From contig CM056573.1 of NCBI GenBank assembly GCA_029721435.1, forward strand, positions 2,702,501 to 2,766,500: DNA of 64,000 nucleotides. The letters run 5' to 3'. Of the stretch, positions 1 through 11,101 are shown piece after piece. Both the position numbers and the translations under genes were made by a program. The notes beneath the pieces are model-generated. The model was given only the letters and a program-made list of their open reading frames with translations. It had not been told where the DNA came from and ran no database searches. The stretch is from Gymnothorax reevesii (taxonomy: Eukaryota; Chordata; Actinopteri; Anguilliformes; Muraenidae). How positions within the stretch are numbered: the first letter of the stretch is position 1; each line of letters begins with the position of its first letter.

Positions 1-62
1 GGGGTGTGGAATCAAAAATTAGGAGTCATTTATGTTGATAATTAAATCCTTCATACAGATTC

Positions 63-1202
63 TGTTGTGATTCTGATTTATCATGCCCTGTTTTGCCATG
101 TTTTTGTGTTTACCGTGTCTTTATTTTTATGATTTTCCATTTATTGTACATTCTGGTTTTCGGTTCTTACCATTGCTGTATTCCGTTGCACCATATTCTC
201 CCCTGTCTTGTGATCTAGTTGGTTCAGTCTGTCTCCCCAGTCTTGTGTGCTACAGTTTCAGGTGATTCCATGGTTTCTGGGTTTCCAAACATTCCTTCCA
301 ATCTCATTTGCTTCCTTTGCCTTACTGTTCTATCTTTACTAACAATTCTAACAGTTAATTTTATTAGATATATCACTAACACTAACTAACATTGTTTGAC
401 TTTGTAGTACTAACTTACTAACAAGCACAAGGGATTGTATAGCTGCACATTACTAATTGACTAACGAGCTCTCAGCACTCGCTCTGCTCTAGTCTCCGCC
501 CCTTGCCTTCACTCACTTTACTTTGCTGTGCTTCAGCAGATTTTCTGCACCTGGCTAATCACTGTTTTGCCTCTCACTCTGTGCACGGTAGAACTCCCTA
601 ACCGGAGCCGTCTGTTTGTCATAGGCTGTCTGTGTGATCCCTGTCTGCGTTTTAGCTTTCGCCAATTTCATGTGGTTAGGAACTTCCTCTCATTCATTCC
701 TTTGTTAATTAGTCTGATCCAGCTCACCTGTTCCCTGCATAGCAGGTGACTTCCCTTCTGTCTATTTAGAGTCCTCACTGCAGCACTGACTTTGTCAGAA
801 TGTGGATCATTTCCTTTTGTGCAGAGATTCGTTTATGCCAACTGTGATTTGTGTCTTCTTCAACTCCCTTCTGTGGACCACGAGATTGCCCAGCCTTGTT
901 TATGTGATACTTTGGATTTTTTGACCCCTGCCTGTTTGACTCTGATTCCTTCTACTGACGCCCCGCGTGTGACCATTGCCTGTTTTTGGATTTCATATGT
1001 TTGCCTTACGTTTATGTACCGTGAGAACTCTGATCCTTTGGTTTTGACCCCTGCCTGTCCCTCGACTACGGTTGTTGATTATTCCTCCGGTACTGCAATC
1101 TCTGTGCTTTTTGGTCACGACTTGGAACAAATAAAGTTTTACGAAGATTGGCATTTCGATTCTCGCATGTGCTTCCTGAAACGTACCTCACAGATTCACC
1201 AT
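63..1202 (+). mobile_element. Solo LTR, family A copy 1
   Basis: This 1140-bp block begins TGTTGTGATTCTG and ends CCTCACA. It is flanked on both sides by the same five bases, GATTC (58-62 and 1203-1207), the target-site duplication expected for an LTR retrotransposon. Inside are a TATA-like TATTTAGA (763-770) and an AATAAA signal (1130-1135) followed by about 65 bases, the usual U3-R-U5 order for plus orientation. Long pyrimidine-rich stretches match four other copies in the window, for example the shared run around GGGATTGTATAGCTGCAC. No internal coding region is attached, so it is a solo LTR. The open frame at 792-1232 runs across its 3' border and is not a gene. The superfamily is not provable from the LTR alone; Gypsy-like is likely from the 5-bp duplication. 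Confidence 0.85.
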
Positions 1203-1207
1203 CATAT

Positions 1208-2582
1208 TGCTAGTATTGAGGAGACACTGTGACTCTAATACACACACCTGTGTGTCAGTCTGCCCAAAGCATTTAATGAGCGTATCTGACTGTATCTGTC
1301 TCTGTGACTGAAAGCTGGTGCTCCCTGGTTCCCACTTTAATGAAATTCTGTGACCTTATAAATGCAGCAGTTATATAAGGTTATGCTGGCTGAATAAAAT
1401 TACGAAACATTGCTAAGGTGAGGTGGCCACACCTATATTCTTTTTAATTCAATCCCGTATTTTAAGTGAATAAATGTTTCAGTTATTAAAGGAATGATTA
1501 TGCAGTTATAGTTTTTGGAGAGCTGTTGCGCCAGTTGGAGGTGCTAAAGCAGGTGAACTCAGAATTAATCTCTCTCCATCCCAGAGAATAATTCAGTTCT
1601 TGACGAGGCATTGCAGAATCGCACAGCCCAGCGGTTCAGTGACCCCAGACTGGATTGTTGATGTGGCCCCAAATTGCTTGTAGAAGAAAGAAGCATCATT
1701 TTGGAATGGGATACAGCCCAGGGATGGCTGTGACCCAAAATAACTGCAATATAGTGTTTATGCCAGAGGGCAGCTGTGGATCTGATGCTATATTTAGTTC
1801 AAGGCTCGGCCCAGACTTCAACCTGCAAAGTTTAAACAAAGGGTTTCCGGAGAATTCTTGGGCCATTGCTGCAATTTAATTACTGATATCATACTGGGAT
1901 CTACAATTTACTAAATCTCAATGTCATATATGATCAAAATACGGTACGGAATTCAAGTATGTTTTCCAAGCCCATTGTATCACATGATTTTTAAATCAAC
2001 TGCTACCGGTCCAAAGGGATGGTGCTCATTGCTTACCTTCCTCTTCCTCTGATATCAGTCGGCTCTCTTTTCTGCTACCTACCCTAACATTTCCAATCAC
2101 CGGTTATTTTAACAGGGTTCGCTTATAGTCACTTTTAAAGGCAGGCACTCAGTTTACATTAATTCACTTCTTTTGAACTGTTATTCAGCCAATCTAATGC
2201 AGCATTTTGCAGGTCAACTATAATAAGCCCACCAACCCTTTAAACTCAACTTCAGTAAAGTATTCTTTGATGTGTCAGTAATATCTGGCCCATCGACCAT
2301 TGGCCTTTCTTGCAGTGGGTAATACACCAAAAATAGAATGCTTTTTGCTCTAAAAAAAGGAGCACAAGATAGCACACAAGTACTTTCATATTTGATAATT
2401 GAGTATCTTAATGCGTAAGGACAGCAGTCATCGCATTCCAGAATGAAGGACATGTACCTTTGTCTTAGTGTTATTTCAACAGTGTACTCAATGGCAATAG
2501 TTACCGACTCTATTCCGGGAGATCTGCTGTCCTATAGGCCTTTAGTGGAACCATAAAACACCTCACCTGATTTAACAGGTAG
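1208..2582. other. No recognisable feature
   Basis: I see no gene, tandem array or bounded element here. The short open frames lack any family resemblance, codon pattern or splice context. Confidence 0.5.
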
Positions 2583-2588
2583 AGCTCC

Positions 2589-3659
2589 TGTCGACAGTTA
2601 CGGTTCTGCCTCATGTCTGATGTTCTGATGTCTTTGTGCTTATTACTTTTAAATTTGTGCTTTTGCGTTTCACCCGAGCCTCACTCTCTTGGTTTATTTT
2701 TCAGCTTTCATTCCACCGTCTGATGATTGATTCTCTCTAGCCCAAACTCCTGTGATGTCGTGTGACAGCCTTCAGCATGCCTGCGTCTCGTCGTCAAATC
2801 ACGTCTCCTCTTTCGGAATTGGTTGTGTTTTATTTCATTCATTGCTTCCACCTGTCATTAATTCTGGGTCTACAAAACTCTGAATGAATGCGTTCTCTGA
2901 TAGGATATTACTAACCCGTACCAACCAGCACTTATTTGAGGGCGATTGTATGTATTTCGTCACGTAGTATTTACCTAATTAACTCATTAGCGAGTGCAAG
3001 TGTTCCTAGCTTTTGTAATCCCTTCCTAAGCTTTGTCTCATTAACTGCGTTTAAAGCTGTGCTTTCCTTTGCTTCACTCGTGGTTCTTTATACCTGTAAC
3101 ATTTAGATTACCTCAATCTAAACCATCTAGTTTGATTGCTTGTCTCAGCGTCTTGTCTCGAGTCATTATTTGTTTACCCAGTTCTCGTGTCATTGTTTTA
3201 TTAATCCCATGTTTCTGTTTCCATTCGAGATTGAGTTCCGAGTCCCCGCCTCCTCCCATGGGTATTTCAGAGGGAAAGAGGGAAGTGACCGTCAGACGGA
3301 ACTTTGTTAGACTCAGCCGTGCTTGGTGAAATCTCAGCTCCTGTGCCTTCCAGTATTTCCTTTGTATGATTTCTGAGTCTTGTATTTTGCTCTGCCCTTG
3401 TCTGCCCCTGGTCTAGTCTCCCAGTGTTTCCCGACAGTTTAGTTAGGTCCAGTTTTTGTTTTTCTAGTTTATCCACTCCTGGAGTGAGTATTTCTGTTTA
3501 CCTTGCCTTGGGCAGTGTACCTTAGTTTTCCCATTTGTTCAGTGCATGTGCACAGTGTTTTATTTCTGGCTTGTAGCCAACCTTTCTCATGTAGTGTTTT
3601 GTGTTTCAAAAAACACTTTTGGATCCTGCATCTGTTGTTCCTCCGACCTCTTAACATCG
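2589..3659 (+). mobile_element. Solo LTR, family A, diverged copy 2
   Basis: This 1071-bp block starts TGTCGACAG. It is bracketed by the hexamer AGCTCC (2583-2588 and 3660-3665), a likely target-site duplication. Its middle aligns by eye with the other family-A LTRs: a run of CTAACC and CAGCAC, then GGGCGATTGTATG, then CTAATTAACTCATTAGCGAGTGC. The length fits the other copies (1064-1140 bp without insertions). The 3' end reads ATCG rather than CA and the sequence is clearly older than copy 1. It is not the partner LTR of copy 1, because the two have different target duplications and no retroviral genes lie between them. Confidence 0.65.
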
Positions 3660-3699
3660 AGCTCCTAACCTGTAGAATTTAATGTGCCGAATAAGGGCT

Positions 3700-3740
3700 G
3701 CAGTGAAAACACCAGGATGGTAGATCTCCAGGAACCAGCC
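3700..3740. repeat. Possible fragment of a fish MITE
   Basis: The string CAGTGAAAACACCAGGATGG followed by TAGATCTCCAGGAACC resembles the terminal part of a MITE family I know from fish, which reads roughly GTGAAAACCTACAGGACGGTAG then ATCTCCAGGAAC. The opposite end is not visible, so this is a fragment at best. Confidence 0.35.
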
Positions 3741-4579
3741 AGTGTTCGTCTGTGAGATTAAACTTTGGAATTCCATGCAAAATCGATCTTCACAACAACT
3801 CTCACCCCCTCTTCCAACTGTAACATTTCTCCACGAATCTATACTGATAGCAATAATGGCCTTCATCACTGCCTAAAGTCTGGTTTGCTGGTCAAATCTC
3901 ATTCCAGAAAGTCAAAATTAAGGACAAATGTTTTAAACGAGTTTGAGAAGCAATGTTTGCTAAATGACTTGTTTGGCAGATATATGATTAGTAAATGTTT
4001 AACATACAGGGCGAGTGGTTCTCTCCAGGAGAGGTTTGGGCAGCACTGTGAGGAGGGATTGGAAAGTCCCAGTTAGGTATACATGAATGAGCATTTCCAC
4101 CATCAACATCCATGGTGGTATTAGACTTATCTACGTCAACATCCGATAAATTATGACTGTTTTTCGCCATCTACATCGTTCCACTCCATTTGTCATTTAG
4201 ATTATATGTGTGCTCTGCACTACAGGGCTCAGATACTTCCTCCGACACTACCGAATGTCATCATAGGTACAGAGCACAGCTTGATCCACACGGCTGAAGC
4301 ACTTTCAAATGACTTACACGGAGTTGCTAGATTAATGATGGCACTCCAGCAAGGTACTAGAATTTGGCAGGCCGCAAAGGCTCAGACAGGCTGACGAGAA
4401 ACCGTGAGAGGACACCAGGATAGAGCAAATCCCCGATACTCATCCAAACACCTGAAACTAATCAGGGACAGAAACGAAGCAGAGACTAAAGCCAGATCTA
4501 CTCATGTGCCCCCAGACCGGCTCTATTTTAACAAATTAGAGGCCAATGCACAGTATCACTAAAAAAGAATATATCAGAA

Positions 4580-5330
4580 TTGAATTCAAAATCCCATGCT
4601 AATGCTGGTCAAGGCCTAACTCAGTTCTGGAAAACAATTACATTACAATTATCACAAGTTGTTTATAATGCCAAACTGATTATTGATAAAGTTCAATTGA
4701 GTGGGGCTTTAAACTGGCATTTTGCTTCAGTAGGTTATCTCTTTGAGAAAGACAAAACATGCATTGAGCCTCTGAACAATTCACCTGTCCTTCAGAGTTT
4801 TACTTGGTGAGGGTAAAGTATATTTTATTTATGTTATGTTCAACTGTGCTTGAAGTGCTTGAAGCTGTGGATAAAATTTATGTACAGAAAATCTTTGGGG
4901 TTGATTCACTAGATCCATATCTTTTGAAACTATCTGCCTCACCCATTGCCAAACCTCTAGCTCATATTTCATACATCTATCTTGTCTGGTAACATACTAA
5001 AAGTATGGAAGATGGCTAATTTTCTCCCTCCATTTAAAGGGGGATGGGGACACACCAGCAAATTGAATAATTACTGTCCAATATCCAGGTGGTCTTGCCT
5101 AGCTAAAATTTTAGTCTTTAGTTAATTCTCAGCTGCAATTCTATGACAGAAAATAGTATTCTAATTGCTCGCCAATCTGGTTTAAGGTCTTAGCATAGTA
5201 CTTTGATAAATCTGCTTGTAACTTGAGGATAAGACTCCATATATTTACATTGATGGTATCAGTTCAGGTCTGTTAGAATTAGCAAAGGAGTCCCACAAGG
5301 TTCTATTCTCGGCCCTTTGATGTTCACCAT
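4580..5330 (+). pseudogene. L2-like reverse transcriptase, N-terminal part
   Basis: The fragment covers the linker and fingers/palm start of a LINE reverse transcriptase. Visible landmarks are a frame at 4580-4810 (GLTQFWKTITLQLSQ, then WHFASVGYLFEKDK), then FGVDSLDPYLLKLSASPIAK near 4890-4960, then NNYCPIS near 5070, and KGVPQGSILGPLMFTI at about 5284-5330. The last motif is the strongly conserved GVPQGSxLGPxLF block of L2/Rex-type enzymes. At least two frame changes and several stops interrupt it. The reading stops abruptly at 5330, where the TGTAATG end of an unrelated LTR begins, and resumes at 5829. No functional product is possible. Assignment to the L2 group is from motif memory; Nimb or another related clade is an alternative. 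Confidence 0.75.
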
Positions 5331-5824
5331 TGTAATGTGAATATAGGCCACTGGATTGCAGTATTTACCTTTTTTGTTGAGCCCAGACTGGAGCTAGGTT
5401 TGGACATGTTCTGGGCATGTCTGAAACAAGTCCCAGAGAAAAGAAAAAAAAAGTCTAAAAGGAGAGAGGGGTTTGCAAAAGAGTATATAAGGAGGGAGAA
5501 TTGAGACAGTAAAGTAGTAGGAGAAATTGCAAGCAGAAGGATACATGTGACCTGACCTGTAATTCTGTTCAAGACCTGTGAAGCTTTTAGTAGATTTTTG
5601 CCTGTGTTAGAGCATTTTCCTCACCCAGGACATCACCAAGGAACCCAACCAAAAAAAAAAAGGACTGTAAATATTTCTGGTTTTCTTTTTTATCAATCTT
5701 GGTCATTAGTTGTAGATAGTAGATCAGTTAGTTGTAAGTTGTTCAATTAAAAGTGTTTAAGTATTAAAATTGTGTCTGTCATCCCTTGCTGTTGTAAATG
5801 TAATAACAAATTGGGGCTATAACA
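5331..5824 (+). mobile_element. Solo LTR nested in the L2-like LINE (family B)
   Basis: This 494-bp block begins TGTAATG and ends TATAACA. It is flanked by CCAT at 5327-5330 and 5825-5828. It contains TATATAA (5484-5490) and ATTAAA (5763-5768), giving plus orientation. Removing it together with one copy of CCAT brings the interrupted LINE reading frame together from ...GPLMFTI into INNTGLLLDHCK, which is strong independent proof of the borders. No internal retroviral genes are attached. The LTR is not similar to family A. Confidence 0.88.
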
Positions 5825-5828
5825 CCAT

Positions 5829-6444
5829 CAACATTAATAATACTGGCTTACTTTTAGATCATTGTAAATTACGCTTAGATTCTGATGACACAGTCATTAA
5901 CTCAGCGGCTTTTTCATTTCAGCTGGCAAAATCTAATCTTCAGCATGACTTTAATCCTATTTAAAAATTTTAAATGAGGGCCAAACTAAGCTCATGGTAT
6001 TCTCAAAAACTCTAAAAATGGATGCAAATGACCTACATGCCTGTATCCTGAAGGGTGTCCACATGGATAATATAAATATAAGGCTTTTGGCTGCATAACA
6101 AGCTAACTTTTTAAATTTTAAATTTCATGAAAAAGAGGCATAAAAGAGGCCACTTGTACTGAAATAGCAGGAAGAAGACTGTGCATTCAGTGATAATCCC
6201 CAAGCTTTACTATGGAGACATAAACCAATGTTGTTGTAAAATGCCTAAATTCTGTTTGCCACTCAGCTCCAATGTTAAACACTGCTCTAGGCTTCCGTAC
6301 CCACCGTTGTGCTTTACACGAGTCTGTGGGGTGGGGGTCACTGAAACCTATACAAGGTCACCTGTAGGTTTTATGTTATTTGTTTACACATGTGCTTTAT
6401 TTACTTGTAAAATCCCACCATATCTTCCCTCACTGCTTGCATAG
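5829..6444 (+). pseudogene. L2-like reverse transcriptase, C-terminal part
   Basis: This is the continuation of the LINE enzyme after the nested LTR. The catalytic box, normally YADDT, reads DSDDTVINSAA (about 5879-5910), so the double aspartate survives while the preceding residues have changed. NLQHDFNPI follows. Further on are KTKLMVFSKTLK-like residues near 5980 and a frame at 6181-6444 with KLYYGDINQ (family norm: LDYGDIIY) and PPYLPSLLA. Frames change several times. Everything points to an old, inactive copy. Confidence 0.72.
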
Positions 6445-6539
6445 TGAGTGAGTTGCCATGGGACACAATCACAGCACTAATTATGAATATATTCCTCATA
6501 TTGGAACAGAGCGGAGTCATCATCATCATCATCAGGGTA

Positions 6540-6877
6540 TGTCTCTCTCTCTTAGGAGGAACCCCTCTCTACTTGCTAGCCACAACTTTCTATCTTTGGC
6601 TGTGTGACTCCATGTGGGTCCAACATACCAAACCAAGTCATCGCACCACCTAGATTCCACCATGATTTTTTCCATCTTCCTCTGGGTGGTGGCCAGCTTC
6701 TCTAGTTGGGTGTCGCTAAGTGACTATTTCTCACATCCTTACGTCATTACAGGGAAAATACATTCGTTGAAGGCTTTTTTTCTTCAATCTTATTGCTACG
6801 TTTTTATCTTGCATGATGTTATCCAACTTGCCGAATGTGCGCCAACCTTGCCCAATTCTCCTTTTCATTTCTTTCAG
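6540..6877 (-). pseudogene. RTE C-terminal tail with internal deletion
   Basis: After the frame ending at 6878 the family-typical C-terminal sequence continues as GKLDNIMQDKNVAIRLKKK (around 6800) and TTQRKMEK. It then jumps directly to WYVGPTWSHTAKDRKLWLAS and ends in REGFLLRERDIP just before the GAT repeats. The stretch normally found between these blocks, including the conserved W-A-G-H region, is absent, which indicates a deletion of roughly 100 bases or more near 6650. Stops are also present. Confidence 0.65.
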
Positions 6878-8518
6878 TTAGTCATGATGCCTTGTCACCA
6901 ACTGCCCTAGATATACGTAGCTGTCAATTTCTTCGATTTTCTCTCCATTTAGGATCACGTCCGTCTTGTTTACATACTTGTTGCACATTACTTTGGTCTT
7001 TCCCAGGTGCATCTTGAGGCTAACTGGTTTGCTAGTGTCATGGATATCTTGCAGCATTGACTGGAGCTCTGAGGTGGAGTTCGGTATGAGGACGATATCG
7101 TCGGCAAATAGAAGGTGCGATAGGTTTTCACCATCAATCTTGATGCCTCTGTTCTCCCAGTTGATCTTGCTGATAATTGCATCGTGTAGACATGACGCGA
7201 AGAGTTTGTGAGATATTTTGTCCCCCTGCCTAGCACCTGTTCCAAGTTTAAACATGTCGCTGTCGACGTGAAGTCGCAATACTGATGTTGCCTCGCTATA
7301 GAGATTTTTCAGAATGTCTAGGTATGCCACGTCTACGCCTTGGTTTTTCAGCCCTTTGAAGAGTGGTTCGAATTCAATTGAGTCGAAGGCTTTTTCGCAG
7401 TCGACGAAAGCAAAGCAAAGTGGAAGGTTGTATTCGTTTGCCTTCTCTTGAAGCTGGTTTATTACATGGAGGTGGTCAATGGTGGAGTATCCTGCCCTAA
7501 ATCCGGTTTGCTCACGTGGTTGGTGGAAGTCCAGCGTGTGCACCATTCATTGTAGAAGAATGTTGGAAAACACCTTGTACATAATGGGAAGCAAGCTGAT
7601 TGGCCTGTAGTTTTTGAAGTCAGATGTGTCTTTTTTCTTGTGGATTAGGACGATCACAGCGTTTTTCCATGCTTTTGGCACTCGGCGATACCGTAGACAC
7701 CAATTGAAAAGATTGGTAAGAATCTCAACAATAGCCTCTCCCCCATCTTGCAGAATTCCACCTGTGATATTATCCTCTCCTGGTGACTTCCTATGGTTAA
7801 GTCTTTTTATTGATGCTTCAACTTCTGATGGTAATATGGCTAGTGCAGTAGTGGCTGGGGGCATCCTCTGTGTTTCGGGACGATCTTGGACAGATTGCGA
7901 CTTTCTCCACATATAGAGATCTTCATAGAACTCAACACATCTCTTAACTATTCTGTCTTTGTTGTAGATGTGAGACCCATTGTCTTCCATAATGGAGATG
8001 AGTTGGCTCTTTTCTAAACACTCTTTTCGTCGAGCTTGTTTTAGACTTTTGCTGTGCTCTATGGCTTCGAGGATCTGCTTCTCATTGTATTCCCGGATGT
8101 CATCTTACATCTTTTTCCTGATGGCCTTGCAGATCTCGGCATACTAAATGTTGTCCTTTGCTGTTCCATTTCTCTTCATCTGTCTTCTCATTTCCCGGAG
8201 TTCCTTGGTACTTGTTGATGGCTTGTCGGGTTTCTCACTCTTTTGTTTACCTGCTGTAACCATGGCTGCTTCGTGGATGACTTTCACAGTTGTATCACCG
8301 CTACTGTCAGGGGCATCTGGTGGAATTGGAGCTAACACCACGAATCTGTTCTGAATTTCGACTTGAAATTTTCTCTTGTGATGTTGAAGCCTTTCTGTGT
8401 CTATCTTTCCTCTTAGCAAGCGGTGGTCACTTCCCGTGTTCAGTCTGTTTAGTACTGATACGTCTAGGAAGATCTCCGGCTTGTTCGTAAGTATGTAGTC
8501 GATCTCATTCCTCGTCAC
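6878..8518 (-). pseudogene. RTE endonuclease C-terminus and reverse transcriptase
   Basis: From 8518 down to 6878 one reading frame of about 547 codons is broken only by stops near 8144, 8102 and 7547. It starts with RNEIDYIL and GSDHRLL, the last endonuclease motifs. A charged linker follows, then the reverse transcriptase: NYRPISLLP (about 7595), FVDCEKAFDS with the first catalytic Asp, GARQGDKIS, and LFADDIVLI with the catalytic Asp pair (residues 147-150 of the segment starting at 7546). YVYLGQLV ends the frame. All palm residues that I can recognise are intact. The stop at 7547 is a TGA in an L-L-Q-*-M context, consistent with CGA-to-TGA decay at a methylated CpG. Clade assignment rests on the QGDKIS and FADDIVL blocks plus the Ser/Thr-rich region after them. 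Confidence 0.85.
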
Positions 8519-9130
8519 TCCGTTTGGAGAAATCCATGTCCATTGGTTCGCCTCTTAAAGAATGTGTTGAGGATCTTCAAATTATGACGTTAAGCACATT
8601 CCACGAGCATATCGCCTCGCTGATTTCTTATGCCTAGGCCATATTGACCTGTACATGTTTCTGTGGTCTTGCCTAGTCCAACTTTAGCATTGAAATCGCC
8701 CATGATGACGTTGTAGTGGAATGTGCTGCCAGTCATAAGGTTGTCGATATCCTCATACACCTTCTCTACCTCTTCATCTGAGTCGCTGGATGTGGGTAGG
8801 TATACCTGCACACACTTCAGATGGTAGTGCTTGTTTATGCGTATCGTTAGCTCAGCCACTCTTTCTGATAGACCTCTGAAGCTTGTTACGTTGCCCGCGA
8901 TGTTTTTGTTTACCATGAAGCCAACACCAGCTCTACAAAAGTCAGACCCTGAATAGTAGAGTGTATGCCCTGTCTTGCTGAATGTAAGGCATCCTTCACC
9001 TTTTCTTCAAACTTCACTGAGGCCGATGATGTTCCAGTTGATCTTGGAGAGTTCTTCTTCCAGGTCAGCCATACGATCTTCAGATGAAAGCGATCTCGCA
9101 TTGTACGTACAGATGTTCAGATGCCAATGG
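8519..9130 (-). pseudogene. RTE endonuclease, N-terminal half
   Basis: The fragment encodes the N-terminal part of the APE-type endonuclease that nicks target DNA for target-primed reverse transcription. The start region reads NICTYNARSL, which carries the conserved catalytic Asn of this family, and EDRMADLEEEL follows. The frame 8590-8916 gives GVGFMVNKN, VYLPTS and VIMGDFNAKVG, the conserved MGDFNA motif. A stop and frame changes occur near 8590 and 8910. The chain continues in 8144-8518. Confidence 0.8.
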
Positions 9131-9472
9131 CAGCCTGTCTGAACCTAGAGATTCTTAGCACCTTTGTTAGCACTTCCGCTCCCGGAGATGTGAACTCCAG
9201 AGCCGCTGGGGACTGAGGGCCGTTGTGTTGTTGACCTGTGCATTAAGAGGTTTTGCCGTTACTCGCCATGCTAGGCCTGCGGGTTGGCGAGGGGATTCTG
9301 TTGGGTCCCATCCCAGCCTTTGGTAATCCAATACCTCACTCCGCAGGGCTGCGGAGACCCTTTCCAAGTACTATCAGCCGGGTAAGCTGAACCTGGGGAT
9401 TTGAATTCACTTACCTTCTGAATTACCTTCTCCTAGCCTAGAGTGGAGTAATACTATAATAATACTGCACTT

Positions 9473-9475
<3 letters not shown>

Positions 9476-9512
<37 letters not shown>
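9476..9512. repeat. (AT)n microsatellite
   Basis: About 18 uninterrupted AT units lie just outside the 5' edge of the RTE-type LINE. Confidence 0.95.
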
Positions 9513-9517
<5 letters not shown>

Positions 9518-9714
9518 ATTCCTTATACCTGAAATTGGATCCAATTTCAGCTGAAACTGAATGAATTGGTCCCTTTTGGACATTAAAAAAAATGGCCAAA
9601 TCCTTTTGTCCAGAGAACTGCTCATGTTTTAAGTAATTGTTATTTTTCTCTCACGATTTTGCTTATTGTAATATTATTTTCATTATTTTAAGTTCAGCAT
9701 TTTGTATTTGTTAA

Positions 9715-9890
9715 CCATTAGAGCACTGAAATAAATTGTAAAAATAATTTTAAAAAAAGTTACATTTACTTGTGCTGTTGAATACCAAGGAGCTCTTTTA
9801 AACAAGTGGCCACATGGTAGGTTTTCAGCAGCTTTTATTTTGATATCTTACATCACTGAGTAACAGTAGTTACATGTACCGCTCTAAGGG
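9715..9890 (+). mobile_element. piggyBac-like MITE, copy A
   Basis: This 176-bp element runs from CCATTAGAGCACTG to GCTCTAAGGG and is flanked on both sides by TTAA (9711-9714, 9891-9894), the piggyBac target-site signature. Its ends are inverted repeats (C-C-[C/A]-T-T-A-G-A-G-C). A second copy of the same length lies inverted at 11102-11277. There is no coding capacity. The family would be mobilised by an autonomous piggyBac transposase elsewhere; that is inference. Confidence 0.8.
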
Positions 9891-9949
9891 TTAACTGTTT
9901 TTGTAGTGTGGTCCTGCTAAAAAGCAGATTAAAATCTTAAAATAAATGA

Positions 9950-9982
9950 ATGAATAAATAAATAAATAAATAAATAAATAAA
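9950..9982. repeat. (AAAT)n microsatellite
   Basis: A run of AATA/AAAT units follows one AATGAATG variant. Confidence 0.9.
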
Positions 9983-10242
9983 CAAGCAGTTATTAGCCGT
10001 ATTTGAAGACCACAGGGAGTATTAAATAATTTCTGTTAAATCCAGCTGGTAATGAGGGAATCTCATGGGAAATTCCCAGTGAAACATTCAAACTGCTGTT
10101 TTATTACTGCAAGCTACTACACTGAGTGTGTAAGATGCAACACTGAGTGGGAGTTAGCACATCAGATTCTTTTTCAGCCAGAATGGTGACTCCAGGCTAT
10201 CCACCCTTTTTTGTTTTGTGTGCAGCGATTTTGCATATTAAT

Positions 10243-10243
10243 G

Positions 10244-10278
<35 letters not shown>

Positions 10279-10428
10279 TGTGTGTGTATGTCTATCTGTG
10301 TGCACATGCATACATGCGTGTGACTGTCTATGTGTGTGTGTGTGAGTGAGTGCATGTGTGTGCGTGTGCCTGTGTGTGAGTGAGTGTATGTGAGTGAGCG
10401 TGTGTGTGTGTGTGTGTGTGTGTGAGAT
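10243..10428. repeat. (TG)n compound microsatellite
   Basis: About 185 bases of interrupted TG/TGAG units. Open frames on the minus strand across it (10197-10577 and 10328-10552) are repeat artefacts with poly His-Thr translations. Confidence 0.95.
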
Positions 10429-10660
10429 AGAATCCAGGGTAACTTGAGTGATGTAAAGACAAATGTGATTTGTGCTGCTGTGGGACAGTAGCCGTGTTCC
10501 CCTGTGATCCCCACTCCTCCTCTGTTAATGACACTGGCTCTGAACACAGCAACGGCAGAATGAGCCTCTATAATCACCTTTACTCATTCTCTCTGCTCCC
10601 CTTCTCTCACTGACCCCAGCGCAGTTATCATCACATCCTCTGTTCATCTCTCTCACCGCT

Positions 10661-10688
10661 CATCTCTCTCTCTCTCTCTCTCTCCCTC
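10661..10688. repeat. (CT)n microsatellite
   Basis: An uninterrupted CT run of about 11-12 units preceded by similar CTCT-rich sequence. Confidence 0.9.
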
Positions 10689-11101
10689 TAACTCTATATC
10701 CCTACCGCCGTCTTTAATCAGAATCTTAATAAAGACTGGGTCATTGTCATTAGCATCATCAACCTTGGTTACAAAGGCAAATCTAATCAGGCAACTAATT
10801 CAGTTTAATTAACAGGAAATGGACATGCAACAGAAGGCATGTTTTATGAGTTAGTATAGAATATCTTCATGAATTTTGCAGTAAAGACCGCTTGGGTTGC
10901 TCATGTACAAAGCAATGTATTTGCAGTAAGACATTTGATTTTCAAAAATCATGGAACCATGATTTTCCTTGTTTGGTGGCGCATAAGGGAGCTCTTGAAT
11001 TACACACAATTTTTTCCCCAAACTGTCAATTACGGAGCAGAATCATGAAATCCAATCTGCGCACAGAGAACTGAACTCAGTCGCCATTTAGAAAGTCTAA
11101 G

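Larger units (their letters stand above)
4580..6445 (+). mobile_element. Decayed L2-like LINE, split by a solo LTR
   Basis: Joined in translation, the two halves (4580-5330 and 5829-6445) read as the reverse-transcriptase part of a fish L2-like non-LTR retrotransposon, on either side of an inserted LTR at 5331-5824. Stops and frameshifts are frequent throughout, so this is an old copy. I could not place the 5' end; the reading is convincing from about 4580. Sequence from about 4250 may also belong to it. The 3' end lies near 6445, where the frame ends in PPYLPSLLA, a typical place in the C-terminal part of these proteins. Confidence 0.75.
6517..9400 (-). mobile_element. RTE-type LINE, nearly full length but inactive
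   Basis: Read from 9400 down to 6517 this is an RTE-clade non-LTR retrotransposon: a short 5' region, an apurinic-type endonuclease, a reverse transcriptase and a 3' end in short GAT repeats (TCATCATCATCATCA on the plus strand, about 6516-6533). Few lesions separate the domains, so it is much younger than the neighbouring L2-like copy. A segment of the C-terminal region, normally carrying the W-A-G-H block of this clade, is missing near 6650. The 5' border is approximate, and I found no clear target duplication. Confidence 0.85.

Noticed and set aside
792..1232. 146-codon open frame on the plus strand
   Set aside because: It crosses the 3' border and target duplication of a solo LTR, and the matching frame in the other copies differs. 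No protein family is recognised.
63..3659. Copies at 63-1202 and 2589-3659 as the two LTRs of one element
   Set aside because: They have different flanking duplications (GATTC and AGCTCC), each closing around its own copy. Their divergence is large and no retroviral genes lie between them.
10197..10577. 126-codon minus-strand open frame
   Set aside because: It translates a TG microsatellite into His-Thr repeats.
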